A stretch of 64,000 bases of DNA from Dendrolimus kikuchii (GCA_019925095.2 CM034407.1:1404210-1468209), one strand, 5' to 3'; numbered from the stretch's first letter, positions 40,684-51,797 are shown. The notes: a model not told the origin generated them from the letters alone. Numbers and translations: made by a program.

Positions 40684-41613
40684 GATATTGAAAATGAACC
40701 ACCATACAAACGGCGTGCTTTGAAAGATTTTAATGTTCAAGTAAACTTCAAGACATCACTTGAACAATCTTTAGAGAAGAGTAGAAAAAGATTGCAACAA
40801 AAGGTGAAGAGACAAGAGCGAAAAATTAGTGATATGAAATTGCTCATAAATGTGGTCCGGGATTATACATCACAGTCTGAAATTGAAAATATTTTGCGGG
40901 GTAACTTTGGTAATGTTTGTGAAAAACTTCGGAAAGTGAATGCAGCAAACAATAAAAGGAAAATTACATATAGTGATGACATCAAAGCTTTCGCATTGAC
41001 TTTGCACTTTTATTCGCCGAAAGCATACAACTTTTTAAGAAACATAATTTTGCTTCCGAATGAAAGCACATTATGGCGATCGTTGGCAACTTTTAATTGT
41101 TCTGTGGGATTTTTAACAGAAGTTTTTGAATATCTAAAATTAGAAGTACACAAGAAAAAGTATCTGCAGAATGTAGCACTAATTTTTGATTCAATGGCAT
41201 TCAAGCAGGATATAGCATATGCTCCAAAATTAGGTAAAATATTTGGGTATGTTGATCTTGGCGATATCCCTGTAAATGACCCTGAACAGCTTGCATCAGA
41301 AGCTCTTGTGTTTCATATTGTTTCGTACGCTCACTATTTTAAATGTCCTATAGGTTACTTTTCAGTTGCTCGTCAGAAGGACAATATAACAGTGATGAAA
41401 TGGAGAGACAAACGCGATGTTGCAATGATTTCTACATGCCATGACGCTAGTATGCAAAAGTCTTCGGGATATCAACCAAAATTGAAGCCGAAAGCCGTGC
41501 TCTATTACAATAAGCGAAAAAAGGGCATAGATGTATCTGATCAGCTTTCAAGTTATTATGACCCTAAAAGAAAGTCTGTGGCATGGTACAAAAAGATCGC
41601 TTTAGATATTTGA
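40684..41613 (+). pseudogene. P-element transposase fused in frame to piggyBac
   Basis: After an acceptor (ttttcgacag, 40683) the frame reads DIENEPPYKRRALKDFNV, a coiled coil (LEKSRKRLQQKVKRQERKIS), then YSDDIKAFALTLHFYSPKAY, NIILLPNESTLWRSLATFNC, ALIFDSMAFKQDIAY (a catalytic Asp) and ALVFHIVSYAHYFKCPIGYF, all P-element/THAP9 motifs. At about 41365 it turns without a stop into SVARQKDNITVMKWRDKRDV, MISTCHDASM, YYNKRKKGIDVSDQLSSYYD, which is the piggyBac core around its last catalytic Asp (GIDVSDQ). The frame ends IALDI at 41613. Thus the N-terminal half is P-like and the C-terminal half piggyBac-like. Each lacks the complementary catalytic part, so activity is unlikely. Confidence 0.8.
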
Positions 41614-42045
41614 TTTGTGCATCAGTAACAAACGCTACGCTTTTGTATCAAAAACTACATTCAAATAAAAGAAAATTACGCAAAACCGTTCTACAGACGC
41701 AGCAAGAAATTATTAGGGAGTTCTTTCAATTGAACAATGCATCCGATGCGAGTGCAAATACATTGACTAATAGTCCAAGAGCGTCTACTAGCTCGATCGT
41801 AAGTCAGCACTTTCTGACTAAAATTCTGCGGAAAGAGGACAATAAAACTGTCCGAAAACGATGCCATGGATGCTACGAAGAAGAAGAGATCGATGAAGAA
41901 GAAAGATCTGAAGATACTGACAGTACAGACGATGAAGAGAACCTAACCCTTGCTGAAATCACTAAATTGCAAAAAGGTCGAGATGTCGCTAAATATATCG
42001 GAAAAAATAGCTTCATATGGTCACAATCCTTAGAATTGCACGAGC
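41583..42045 (+). pseudogene. piggyBac C-terminus joined to a piggyBac N-terminus
   Basis: A +1 frame continues [20 protein letters not shown], a Ser/Thr linker and [10 protein letters not shown] (start of the cysteine module), then directly [20 protein letters not shown] and [20 protein letters not shown], which resembles the acidic N-terminus of a piggyBac transposase ahead of KNSFIWS. C-terminus followed by N-terminus suggests a tandem junction with a deletion, or two insertions. The frame passes into a LINE tail at about 42046 without a stop. Confidence 0.55.
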
Positions 42046-42365
42046 TGATACCTCCATCCCCATTTTACCATCGGACTACCAGACGCACCGGTTTGCGCCG
42101 CCGTTACATGGTGGATATACCACCAGTCAGAACGAAGCGTTTCGCTTCATCTTTTCTGGTGCGCACTGCCGAAGAGTGGAATAATTTGCTGGAGTCTGTT
42201 TTTCCCGACAAATACAATCTTGAAGTCTTTAAGTCATAAGTGAATAGGTATTTTCTAGGTAAGCGTGCTCCATCCTAGACTGCGTCATCACTCAACATCA
42301 GGTGAGACAGTGGTCAAACGCAAACCTATACTTACATTAAAATTAAAATAAAAAAACAATCTGAG
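42046..42365 (+). pseudogene. jockey-like LINE 3' end
   Basis: Reads [40 protein letters not shown] and [15 protein letters not shown], the well conserved end of jockey-class RT proteins (RTxRFxxSFxxRTaxxWNxLPxxVFPxxYNLxxFK). The stop is at 42237-42239. A short 3' untranslated part with ggtgagacagtggtcaaacg and an A-rich end (to 42360) follows, so the fragment is 5'-truncated with its true 3' end. Confidence 0.75.
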
Positions 42366-42399
42366 ATTGGAAGAACAGAGAAACGAACTCCGGCACATA

Positions 42400-42588
42400 A
42401 TATCATACCTGTGTCTCGGCCCAGTGAACCACATGTGTTTCGCGGTTTTTATTATATCTGGTCAAAACGTTTCGTCTACTCCATTGCCATCTACTTCCAA
42501 CATTCATACAAATTCAGAACACCAATCCCCGGAGTATACTGAAGAAATTTATCAAGATTTGTTCATAAATAATAACACAATTTCGTAG
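42400..42588 (+). pseudogene. MADF-BESS protein, extreme C-terminus
   Basis: The frame ends SNIHTNSEHQSPEYTEEIYQ DLFINNNTIS at 42588. Ser-Pro-Glu-rich, with a DLF end, it fits the tail of Harbinger MADF partners. The identification leans on the neighbouring antisense Harbinger nuclease start, the same pairing as at 17723-18687 and 24492-25605. Confidence 0.4.
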
Positions 42589-42779
42589 AAATAAATTTTG
42601 TATATGTAAACATTTGACTTTTACTACTCACCTTATCGTGATCACAAGCCTCTCTTCAGCAGATATGCTTTTCCTTAACACAGTATTCTTATGCTCCAAC
42701 TCTGATTTTAATATATTTACCAATACATAAAAAGTCCTCAATGACATTCTAAACTAATTTTTGAATCGTTTAGAATCAC

Positions 42780-42925
42780 TTCGCAGTTCTGGGTAAAGTG
42801 ACTTTATTAAAGTGACCGGTTCTCAGTCTTAATGCAACTATCGGTGACACCCAGCATCTTTTTCGTCTTCTCAGTCGACGGCGAATAAGTAACGCAAATA
42901 GCAATGTTTCTTCGTCAGAATCCAT
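42780..42925 (-). pseudogene. PIF/Harbinger nuclease first exon
   Basis: ATG at 42925 on the minus strand opens MDSDEETLLFALLIRRRLRR, then KRCWVSPIVALRLRTGHFNK. This is a typical Harbinger nuclease start. The DDE exons are missing; the sequence falls into stops below 42780. The CG-rich flank 42960-43090 ends ctgaaaccgccctaa and is likely the terminal repeat. Confidence 0.65.
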
Positions 42926-43091
42926 GTTGATACTGACACGATATCACTATCGTTGCAAGTGAACACGCTGAAATATGCCCGTTTACGCGAGTCCGGTTTT
43001 TTGAAGAGCGTAATGTAGCGCGCGTGTAAGCGCGTATGCTGAAACGACCGTATACGCGCAGAAAAATACGCTAATCTGAAACCGCCCTAAA

Positions 43092-44390
43092 TTTAATGCC
43101 CTATATGTGTGTCATGCACGTCTGAACTTATATTTGATGAAATGCATGCACAAATATTTTATCTGTGTGACAAGTCATCTGTCAAAATCAGTATGCCGCG
43201 ACAATCAGCAGATACGACGGTACATCCACATGAATGACAATTTGCTTGATGACGGTGATCGATATTTTAAAGTTAGGCCCCTCATTGAAAAAGTACGTGC
43301 CAATTTTTTAGAGTTCCCCATGAAACCAGATTTAGTATTGATGAAATAATGATGCCATATAAGGGCAAAAAAGCCGGTAATCGGAAACAGTACATAAAAA
43401 GCAAGCCTCGCAAATGGGGGTACAAAATATGTGTTAGAGCGGGAGTTTCAGGCTTTATTTACGATTTTGTCGTATATGATGGTGAAGACACCTTCAGATA
43501 TCATACATTTTCACCAGAAGAGATAAGTTTGGGCTTTGGGGCAAAAGTCGTCTTATCATTGTGTAAAACTATTCCTGATCCAGCATGTTCAGTTGTTTAC
43601 TTTGATAACTTTTTCACCAGCTTGGAGCTTATTCATATGCTGCGATATGATATGGGAATTTTCTCTTTAGGCACAATAAGATCGAATCGACTACGTGGTG
43701 CAGAACAGAACTGTTATCAGATAAAGTCCTCAAGAAAAAAGGCCCAGGGTTTTAATCACGAGTGGTATGCAATAAAAACAAAGTGTGTATTGTGAAATGG
43801 TATGACAACAAAGTGGTCACTGTGGCAAGCAGTTATATCTCGGAAACGCCTGTTGGAGTTATACAGCGCTACAATAAGGATTTAAAACAGAGAGCTGCTG
43901 TGCCCTGTCCCAATATAATAAAGCATTACAACGCGCATATGGGTGGTGGCTTTGTACAGAACTGAGATGAAAAGCCACGGATGGTACTTACCCATATTTT
44001 CCCAATAGCTGGATTTTATATCGCAGACATATTGCCGTGAATAATGTAAAACGATTGAGCTTAAAGAAGTTCCGGCATCATATTATACAAGGGATATTGC
44101 ATTCTGGGAGACAGCAACCATTTAAAAAGTCTGATTCTGTATCAGCACCAAAAAAAAAACCCTGTAGCGTAAGGCCAACTGCAGACGTGAAATATGATGG
44201 GTACAATCATTTCCCTACATTTGGGTGCAAAGGACGATGCAAGCTATGCACCAAAAGCCAGACTACTGTTATGTGCATAAAATGTGGTATGAGGCTGTGT
44301 CTATTACCGGATAGGAACTGTTTTTTTCAATTTCCACAATATAAATTTCCTAAATTAATTTCATTTTGTTTTATTTTTTTCTAATAGAAG
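43092..44390 (+). pseudogene. piggyBac-type transposase relic (E)
   Basis: The plus strand reads DDGDRYFKVRPLIEKVRANF, then in the next frame FSIDEIMMPYKGKKAGNRKQ (first Asp) and KPRKWGYKICVRAGVSGF, CSVVYFDNFFTSLELIHML (second Asp), GTIRSNRLRGAE, WYDNKVVTVASSY and IIKHYNAHMGGGFVQN. The last block should be GGVDxxD, but the Asp is lost (GGGFVQN). After stops, KKFRHHIIQGILHSGRQQPF and a cysteine module (CKGRCKLCTKSQTTVMCIKC) follow. At least three frameshifts plus the lost Asp make it inactive. It resembles the PGBD3 type. Confidence 0.8.
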
Positions 44391-44629
44391 TTATATTTTT
44401 GTCACTTAATTAATGGCACAGACTACTGATTATAAACGCGGTTTAATTATAATTATTTTCACATAAATTATTTTATAATCAAATCATAGTTAATTATAAT
44501 CAACTACCCTCATGAGATTTTTTTAGATTTTTTTTAGACATCCTTAAGTGATAAGGATTAAGTGGTATGAATATTATTTTGATATTTAAAAAAAATCTGC
44601 CAAGTTAAGGGTTAAAGAGTTTTGTGCTA
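44391..44629. other. No feature
   Basis: AT-rich interval between two piggyBac relics; TTAA occurs at several places (44407, 44441, 44489, 44603), none provably a target duplication. Confidence 0.35.
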
Positions 44630-46420
44630 TTTCATTTTCATCACGACTCGAAAGGAGCTTACAGATGAAGATTTATGGAAAATATTGCAAGAAAGTGATG
44701 GTGAAGAAGATCTTGTGATAGAATTGGAGGAGTCTGGATTGTATGGTGAGTCGAGCGTAGTAGCATTAAATGAAGACGTTGAAACCATGGTGACATCCAG
44801 GAATTTATACATACAAATAATTCAGAGCAAATTAGATCAGTACCAATTTCAAACTGATCGAACTTTGCCGCCATTATTTGATGAGTCTGTGTTGCCATCG
44901 TTGGTGGATGAATAAATATCACAAAATGTTAGTATTCAGCCTAGACAAGTATATTTTAACAATATTACTGCCTGGAAAAATAAAATAAGATCACTTCCAC
45001 GAGAAGATTTTACTGGTTATGACCAAATAAAAAAACAAAATCAAATATTTACAGAAAATACAGATCTGTGGACCATTTTTAGGTCTATTATTGATGTTGA
45101 AACACTAGATTTAATGGCTTATCAGACCAATATATGCGTATTATAATAATATATAACTATAATATATATATATATATATATATAACTGCATAGCATATAT
45201 ATGCTATGCAGTTAATGACTTCGCCTTCAATAAAACCTAACGCTCACATTAAGCGATGGAAAGATGTTACTCCCACTGAAATTTTGAAATTTCTCGGTGT
45301 CTTTTTATTTATCGGACTGGTCGAATTCCCCACCACCGAGTGCTATTGGAAAAAAGACAAATTGTACTACCATCCTCTTCTTCATGAGATAAACATGTCA
45401 TATGATAGATTTTGCAATATCTTTAGATGCTGGTACTTTTCTGATAACATGGTTGAACAAAATGGAAGACTGTACAAAATACGGACACTTATTGATAACA
45501 TCATAGAAAGTTCACGAAAAATATTCACTCCAGGTTACATTATATCTGTGGATGAATCCATGATTCCATTCAGAGGCAGACTAATGTTTCGTACCTACAA
45601 TGCGCAAAAAAGTAATAAATACGGGATAAAAATATATAAATTGTGCACTCAAACGGGATTTATTTGGAGTTACAAGATATATTCTGGAGAAGACAGAGTT
45701 ATAGAAGGACTTGACAAACCAGGCTCGGTAGTCCCCTTTTTACACACAACGTGTTCTTTTCAGAACGCAGTAATCAGGGGTCAAGCCGTAATGGCGGTCA
45801 ACAATATAAACATGGCAACGGCACCACCAGCCCCAGGCCCAATAGAATCTCAAGCCAAGAAGAAGGAATTCTTCCCACGCCCGAAGAACAAGGTTAATAA
45901 CTCCATTCCAAAACCAAAGGCATTATCAACTAACGAAACACCACTGACAGTCGTTATTTTGGCTCAAGATTTATTGAATGAAGGCAGATTATTAGTTACT
46001 GATTATTATTATTCCAGTCTTCCAATGGCTAGATATTTGAAAGAACACAGGACGGATTTTTGCGGGACAGTACGCAAAAATAGAAGAGGCCTTCCAAAGG
46101 AAGTGGTCAGTGCATCCCTCAAACAAGGAGAAATCGCTGCAAAACAGAACAGTTTCGCAACGGTGTTGAAGTGGAAGGACCAAAAAGATGTGTTGGTTAT
46201 GTCAACATGCCACGATCATCAGATGGAGATGTCTACCGGTCACAAACCAACACTGAAACCAAAAATTGTGCTTGAGTATAACAGTGGCAAGAAGGGTATT
46301 GATTTAGTAGACCAGCTTTCGAGCTACAACTCTCCTGTCCGGAAAACATGCTTCTGGTATAAAAAAATTGCCGGAGACCTAATATCAACATCTGTAATAA
46401 ATGCAATTTTGGTACACGGC
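44630..46420 (+). pseudogene. piggyBac-type transposase relic (F) with unusual inserts
   Basis: The N-terminus (LTDEDLWKILQESDGEEDLV) runs to a stop at 44913 and continues in frame ITAWKNKIRSLPREDF to SIIDVETLDLMAYQ. A palindromic insert near 45145-45205 follows. The core from 45206 is open to 46459: PTEILKFLGVFLFIGLVEFP, ISVDESMIPFRGRLMF (first Asp), NKYGIKIYKLCTQTGF, VTDYYYSSLPMARYL (second Asp, with Tyr for the usual Asn), VRKNRRGLPKEVV and YNSGKKGIDLVDQLSSYNSP (last Asps). Between the first and second Asp, about 75 extra residues (45710-45940) interrupt without a stop. At about 46420 it passes into the LINE. The D,D,D residues are present. Confidence 0.8.
45145..45213. repeat. TA microsatellite with a perfect 30-bp palindrome
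   Basis: After a tata run (45160-45183), aactgcatagcatat and its exact reverse complement form a palindrome at 45184-45213. It sits inside the piggyBac frame and duplicates part of the target word (tatgcagttaatg), as expected of a local repair or foldback event. Confidence 0.7.
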
Positions 46421-47670
46421 ACCCCTAACCCAGTCACCCGCCAACCTTCTGCGCGATAACGTCTTTTAAACGGAGCTCCGCGCCGAAAAAATCATAAAAA
46501 TAGGTTTTTCTACTCGAAAATACCTAAGTGATCGTGTGCGCAAAACAGAGCTCTATCTAACACAACAAACGCGAGTGAAATTGGTGCACCATCCAGGGAG
46601 AAATCCCCAAAAAACGTGTTAAAAAAGTGTTTAAAGTGAAATAACTTCGAAAATACATGCGTGACGACTGGTTTTAAAACAGGCACCAGAAGCGCCTAGT
46701 GACCCCCTACCGGGCCGCCAAGTCTGCCTTCCAAATTCCAGAAGTCCGCGAAGTTATCACCAAAAAAACAATTAACACGTGGTGACCTAAAACTACACCA
46801 GTGCACCAACAACACCGTGCAACACATTACCAGACGCGCCTCACCGAGGCCGTCACAACGAAACCTCAAGAATAAAATTCGGATCACACCCCACCGAGTA
46901 AACAAGAAAAAAACCAGGATTTTTAAAATTCTGCGTTTTTTAAACCTTCATAACTCCGTGGGAAGATCTTTAAGGTCCGAATTTTAAAACATCATCAACA
47001 CCCCCTGGGCTCTACACCACCAGCCAAAAATCCGGACTCCAGCGGACAAAACCAGGCGACGGGAGCCAAAAAAACAACTTTCGTCGTCTGACCTACTTCC
47101 TCATTTTGCATCTCCGGGATCCAGTTTCGACGGGACATCGGGGAGGCTACACCAGGGAGTACAACACCGTGGAGAACAGATTTTTAGGTGACATAGTTTT
47201 TAATTAATTTACTTTTAAAAATTTATTTTTAGTTTCTGTATAACTCATTCAATATAACAGTCGCGAGGCTGTGAAGCGTGCAGGCATCTGCGAGCTACTT
47301 CACATTACATCACCATAAATTTTATTTTACATTTTAACATTTTTGTGCCCGGGTGGCCCGTAACACTAAAAAACCTAAATTTTATAAAAAATTCCACAAA
47401 AAAATACTTTTCTATTACAACATACAATATTACACGTGAATCCACTGCAGAAGAGCGCCCCACACACCCCCAAAATTTAAAAAAAAATTTAGACCCAAAT
47501 GTAGGTCAAAATCTCCCAAAAACCAATTTTTCAAAAATATTTAAACACCATATCAATTAACCTCAAATTTTATTTCATTAACGTCACCACCTCATCCCCC
47601 CCGACCGTTTGAGCCCAATCTCGGGCTCTTTCGGTCCAAAAACCGCCGAGAAACAAATTTTTTTGATTTT
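46421..47670 (+). other. 5' untranslated region of the LINE, left part
   Basis: No gene. It contains diverged versions of the monomer seen further on, for example ttaaaccttcataactccgt (46938) and ccctgggctctacaccacca. Open frames here (47345-47560 and others) have no domain. Confidence 0.5.
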
Positions 47671-47878
47671 CGGCGGCCATCTTGGAAATTTTAAAACTTT
47701 AATATCTCCGGGAATATTAATCTCTCTGCAGTGCGGTTTTCAACAAACACCACTACAATACATCCTACACCAGATAATCAAATAAAAAACACCAAAAAAT
47801 TCTGGGGTCCAAAAACCCCCCTAAATTGAACACAAACCTCCCCCAAATCCCGGTCAAATCTGACCAGTGGTTGAGGAG

Positions 47879-48090
47879 TGTTGCCGCCTACAAACCTTAT
47901 AACTATAAAATTTCGTGAGATCAACATTTATTGCTCCTCATCTTGTATCAGGGGCTATTAAATTGCAGTACAAATATTATATGTATATTCATTCTCTCTT
48001 CACTGGCCGCCATTACACAAGTCAAAAGCAACTCAAGCATTTTTATTTTAATTATTAACCTTATGTTATTCGCTAATTGTGGCGGTAACA
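47879..48090 (+). repeat. LTR of a retrotransposon inserted in the LINE monomers
   Basis: 212 bp, tgttgccgcc to ggcggtaaca, with inverted ends. A primer-site-like tggcgcccccgggtggg follows at 48096. It interrupts monomer spacing exactly. Confidence 0.7.
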
Positions 48091-48463
48091 TAAATTGGCG
48101 CCCCCGGGTGGGCTAAATAGAGGAAGAATATATAAATCTTTGGAAGAGCATTGGGAGCAGCCAGGATTGAATTTATCGGCCGGCGTCTACGTGGTTCGTC
48201 AAACGAGATAAGTGTTTCCTTTTTTCCTTTATTACACCCAAATTGTAACCTAAATTATCCTTAAAGGGTCCAGATACATTTTTTTATAATAGTCAATAGT
48301 AATTTGTCGAGATTTTTTAATGAGTAAGCCGATTAATTGTTCAACCTACCTACAGATAACCTCAAAATAAGTGTGAATTCAGGTTAGAATTATATACTTA
48401 AATTCATTTATTTACAATTTATTTCGTTCTATTATTGATTAAATTAGTATATTACATATTTAC

Positions 48464-48797
48464 AATGCCTGATAGTCGTGAAAAATTTACGGAAGACTTA
48501 CTTAAAGCCAATATTAAACGAAGTTCAATTAAAGGTCAAATTACAAAATTTAAAAATTATTTGGATAAATTGCCCAAACAACCGTCTAATATTGAGCTCA
48601 CTGAATTTTAATTGAAACTTAAAAAATTTGAGGCTATTTCTTTAAAGTTTGATGACTTACAGACCGAAATTGAGGTATTAAATTCCAATAGTTTAGATTT
48701 TGAATTAGAACAGAGGGAAGTATTTGAAGGGGATATTATATCCGTAATAGCCACAGTAAAAAATTACTTAGAAATTCATGACAATGACAAGCGGTAA
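48464..48797 (+). pseudogene. Partial gag, BEL/Pao-like
   Basis: ATG 48464 reads MPDSREKFTEDLLKANIKRS, ITKFKNYLDKLPKQPSNIEL, an in-frame TAA near 48609, then KKFEAISLKFDDLQTEIEVL and FELEQREVFEGDIISVIATV. The spaced Leu/Phe heptad-like pattern of an N-terminal gag coiled region resembles BEL/Pao gag starts. It is cut at about 48797, where the LINE monomer resumes, so the 3' part and 3' LTR are missing. Confidence 0.5.
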
Positions 48798-49475
48798 TCG
48801 CGGTTTTAAACCAAGACTTGACAGTTGTCGGCCATCTTGGTTTTTACAAAAACTGCGATATCTTCAAAACTACTGGTCCTAGGAGCCTGGGATTTGGACT
48901 GCTGACACCAGCAGCCCATCCCTCACCCTCCTCAACCCTTAAACACACCAAAATTTTTAGACCCTAAAAACCACCCACCCTATCCCCTCAAAAACACCCT
49001 CCCAAATCCATACAACCCACTCCCGGCCAAATCGGCCCGATACTTTTCGACTTATCGCGTTTTGAAACCCGAGTTTGACGTTTAGGCGCCATCTTGGAAA
49101 AATTCAAAACTGCGATATCTCGTGAAGTATTGGTCCTACGGAGCTGGGGTTTAGACTGCTGACATCAGCGTCCCATACCACACCGGATTCCGTGGCAATC
49201 CACACCCCAAAAACCAAATCCCAAAAACCACCCCATCCCCTCATAAACACCCTCCCAAATCCATACAGCCCACTCCCGGCCAAATCGGCCAGATACTTTT
49301 CGACTTATCGCGTTTTGAAAACCAAGTTTGACGTTTAGGCGCCATCTTGGGAAAATTCAAAACTGCGATATCTCGCGAAGTATTGGTTCTACGGAGCTGG
49401 GGTTTGGACTGCTGATATCAGCGTCCCAAACCATACCGGATTCCGTGGTCAATCCACACCCATACCCAAATTCTA

Positions 49476-49791
49476 ACCAAACAATTATCGCACCAGCAGC
49501 AGAAAATTCTCCGGACCCCCCAAATTCGGATTTAAACAACTCGGGGTCTCCTGGACGAGCAACTGGTGCACCCAACTCATAAAAATACCCAACTTTCTCA
49601 CTCGTGGGACAGTTGGAAATTTTTCTACATCTTAACAAGAGACATCAACCAAAAAACCTTAGCCAAGACCGTTTCCAAGAGCCGGTCGACCCAATAACCC
49701 ACAATGTCGCAACCCAGCAGACCACACCCCTCCTCCCGCCCTACCCAGCCAGGCAAAGCCTCCTCGGCGAAATCTTTACGCAAGGAGGTGC
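49476..49791 (+). other. LINE leader before ORF1
   Basis: No domain. An ATG at 49704 opens a frame with MSQPSRPHPSSRP that stops near 49840; it is one shift from the ORF1 frame and could be the true ORF1 start if a base was gained or lost near 49790. Confidence 0.35.
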
Positions 49792-51775
49792 GTGCTTACC
49801 CGCTCATCAATAGCGGTGTCCGCGGCGGGGTCGGCAACAAGTGAGGAGTCCTGCACCCAAAAAGGACCGACTGTGGAGGTCCTACAAAAGGTGCGGGAAT
49901 GGTCTGCCGACGAACTCCGACCACGGAAAATCACGTCTGAGGATGAAGACTCAGACGCGTCTACTGAAGGGGAATGTGCAGGCCGAGGTCGGCCAAGCAT
50001 GATCCCCTTCATTTCTACCAGACGCAAGGGAGTTGAAATGGACGTTGCGACAAAATTAGCAAACGACATGCTCCTGAAGGCGAAAGAGGCCTTAGAAAAA
50101 TCAGGGAATTTGAAGACAGAGATTAAGCTAACTGTGATCGACTCTCTTCAAACCCTGTATGATACTTGTCTCGCGCTCTCGGACTCCAGATCTCGCCACA
50201 AATACAACCTGGAGAGGGAAAGGACACGCCATGCACAAGAGCTCGTAAGAGCTGAGCGTGCACATACCGAAAGCGTGTCCAAATTAACAGTTTCCCTTAC
50301 CAAAGAACTCCAGTCTGCAAGATCAGACATCAAAGCGAATCTGGAGTCGACGGAAGCAGTGCGGAGGTGGCTCGGTTACGAGACACAGGAGCCGTACGCC
50401 AAGATCTCCGCCTTGCTAGCGAACTCACAGGCGATGGAGAAGCGCCTCAACACTTTACACGCCTCCCTCGCTGACATACCGCGAACAACCGAAGGTAAGC
50501 GGTCCAACAAAGAGCTGGAGAAACTCCAAACAGGAGTGGACAATCTATCCAGACAGCTGGACTCGCTGCGTAGGGAGATCACTACCATCAAGACCTCCGC
50601 AGAAACAACCGCGGAGGACACAAAAAAGGCCCTCTCCACACTGGTCTCTAGCGAGGATAAAGCGACGGCGGCCGCCGCACTCAAAGAGACGCAAGCGTCA
50701 ACCAAAAACCAAAAAATTTTACAAGAGTCCATAAACGACCTAGCAACACAGGTCCGCCAAATAAAAACAACACACGCAAACACACCACCCCCTCCACCAA
50801 TAGAGCTGGGAGAATATCTCCAGCCCATAACGGAGAGACTGGAGGCAGTTAAGTCCGACATTAGGACCCTAAAAGAGAACCTGAAACACCAACAGCAGGC
50901 CCCGCCAGCAACTAGCCTGGCGGAAGAACTCTCTTCCTCCGGCCAATCCAAGGTCGCCTCATACGCGGAGGTCGCGGCAAAGAAAAAACCCGTCCTAAAA
51001 CCCAACCATACCCTCATCATCTCCTCGCCGGATCCACTAAAGACCGGCGAAAAGGTGATAGAGGAGATCAGACTAGCTTTGGACCCAAAAAAAACTGGGG
51101 CAAAGGTTGATAGGATCAGGACGGGCAAAAACCAAAAGGTTATACTTAGCTGCGGTACTAAAGAGGATCTAAAACTGGTGGAGGACAGGGTGAAGAATCA
51201 CTCAAAACTAAAGGCGGAGATCGCAAAAACGAGCCTCCCCCTAGTCATTGTCAAGGACGTGATGGCCTACCACACCGACAAAGAGATAGAGGAGCAACTA
51301 GCGGTGCAAAATGCGCACCTGCTGAAAATCCTATCTCCCAAAGCCATCCACATCCGAATCTGTTCGCGGAAAAAGACCCGCAACCCACTCCAGTGCCACG
51401 TGATACTGGAAGTGTCAGCCCCAGTCCATAAGCGGTTCACAGAGGAAGGACACCTCTACATAGGGATCCAACGGAGACCAGTAGAGGACCAGTCCCCTCT
51501 GGTGCAATGCGCCAAATGCCTGGGGGTACGGACACACTAGAGCGCACTGCCAGGAAGCGCAATCCTTCTGCAGTCACTGCGGAGGAAAGCACACCTGGGA
51601 GGAGTGCAACCGGCGCAAGGACGGCGTTAAGCCGGCATGCAGGAATTGCAGGATGGCCGGAGATAAAAATCCGGACACCCTGCCCCAGCATGCTCATAAT
51701 GCCTTCAGCCCGGATTGCCCCGAGCGCCACAAGTGGGATGCTATAGCGAGGACTAAGATCAACTATAGTTGTTAA
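49792..51775 (+). pseudogene. LINE ORF1 (gag-like) with three CCHC knuckles
   Basis: The long frame has an acidic/Ser region, a long coiled coil (residues about 110-330, e.g. LERERTRHAQELVRAERAHT), a Pro/Ala linker, a basic region with KKPVLKPNHTLIISSPDP and an RRM-like part with HIRICSRKKTRNPLQCHVIL. At 51525 an extra base in a run of G shifts the frame; in the next frame come CxxC..H..C knuckles: CAKCLG...HTRAHC, CSHCGGKHTWEEC and CRNCRMAG...H...C, to a stop at 51773-51775. ORF1 packs the LINE RNA. The first in-frame ATG is 49999, so the start is uncertain. Confidence 0.75.
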
Positions 51776-51797
51776 GGGCACCCCAGCAGATCCCAGC

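Larger units (their letters stand above)
47676..49475 (+). repeat. Tandem monomers in the LINE 5' region
   Basis: gccatcttgg starts occur at 47676, 48831, 49088 and 49341. Successive distances are 257 and 253 bp, and 237 bp for the first pair after subtracting the 918-bp LTR insert. Each unit carries atatctc...ctactgg or ggtcctacggag and cccggccaaatcgg(c/a). The last unit is partial. Tandem monomers of this kind often act as promoter arrays in LINEs. Confidence 0.75.

Noticed and set aside
50376..51128. Long minus-strand open frame of 250 aa
   Set aside because: Shadow of LINE ORF1 on the plus strand; Ser/Val/Cys-rich with no domain.
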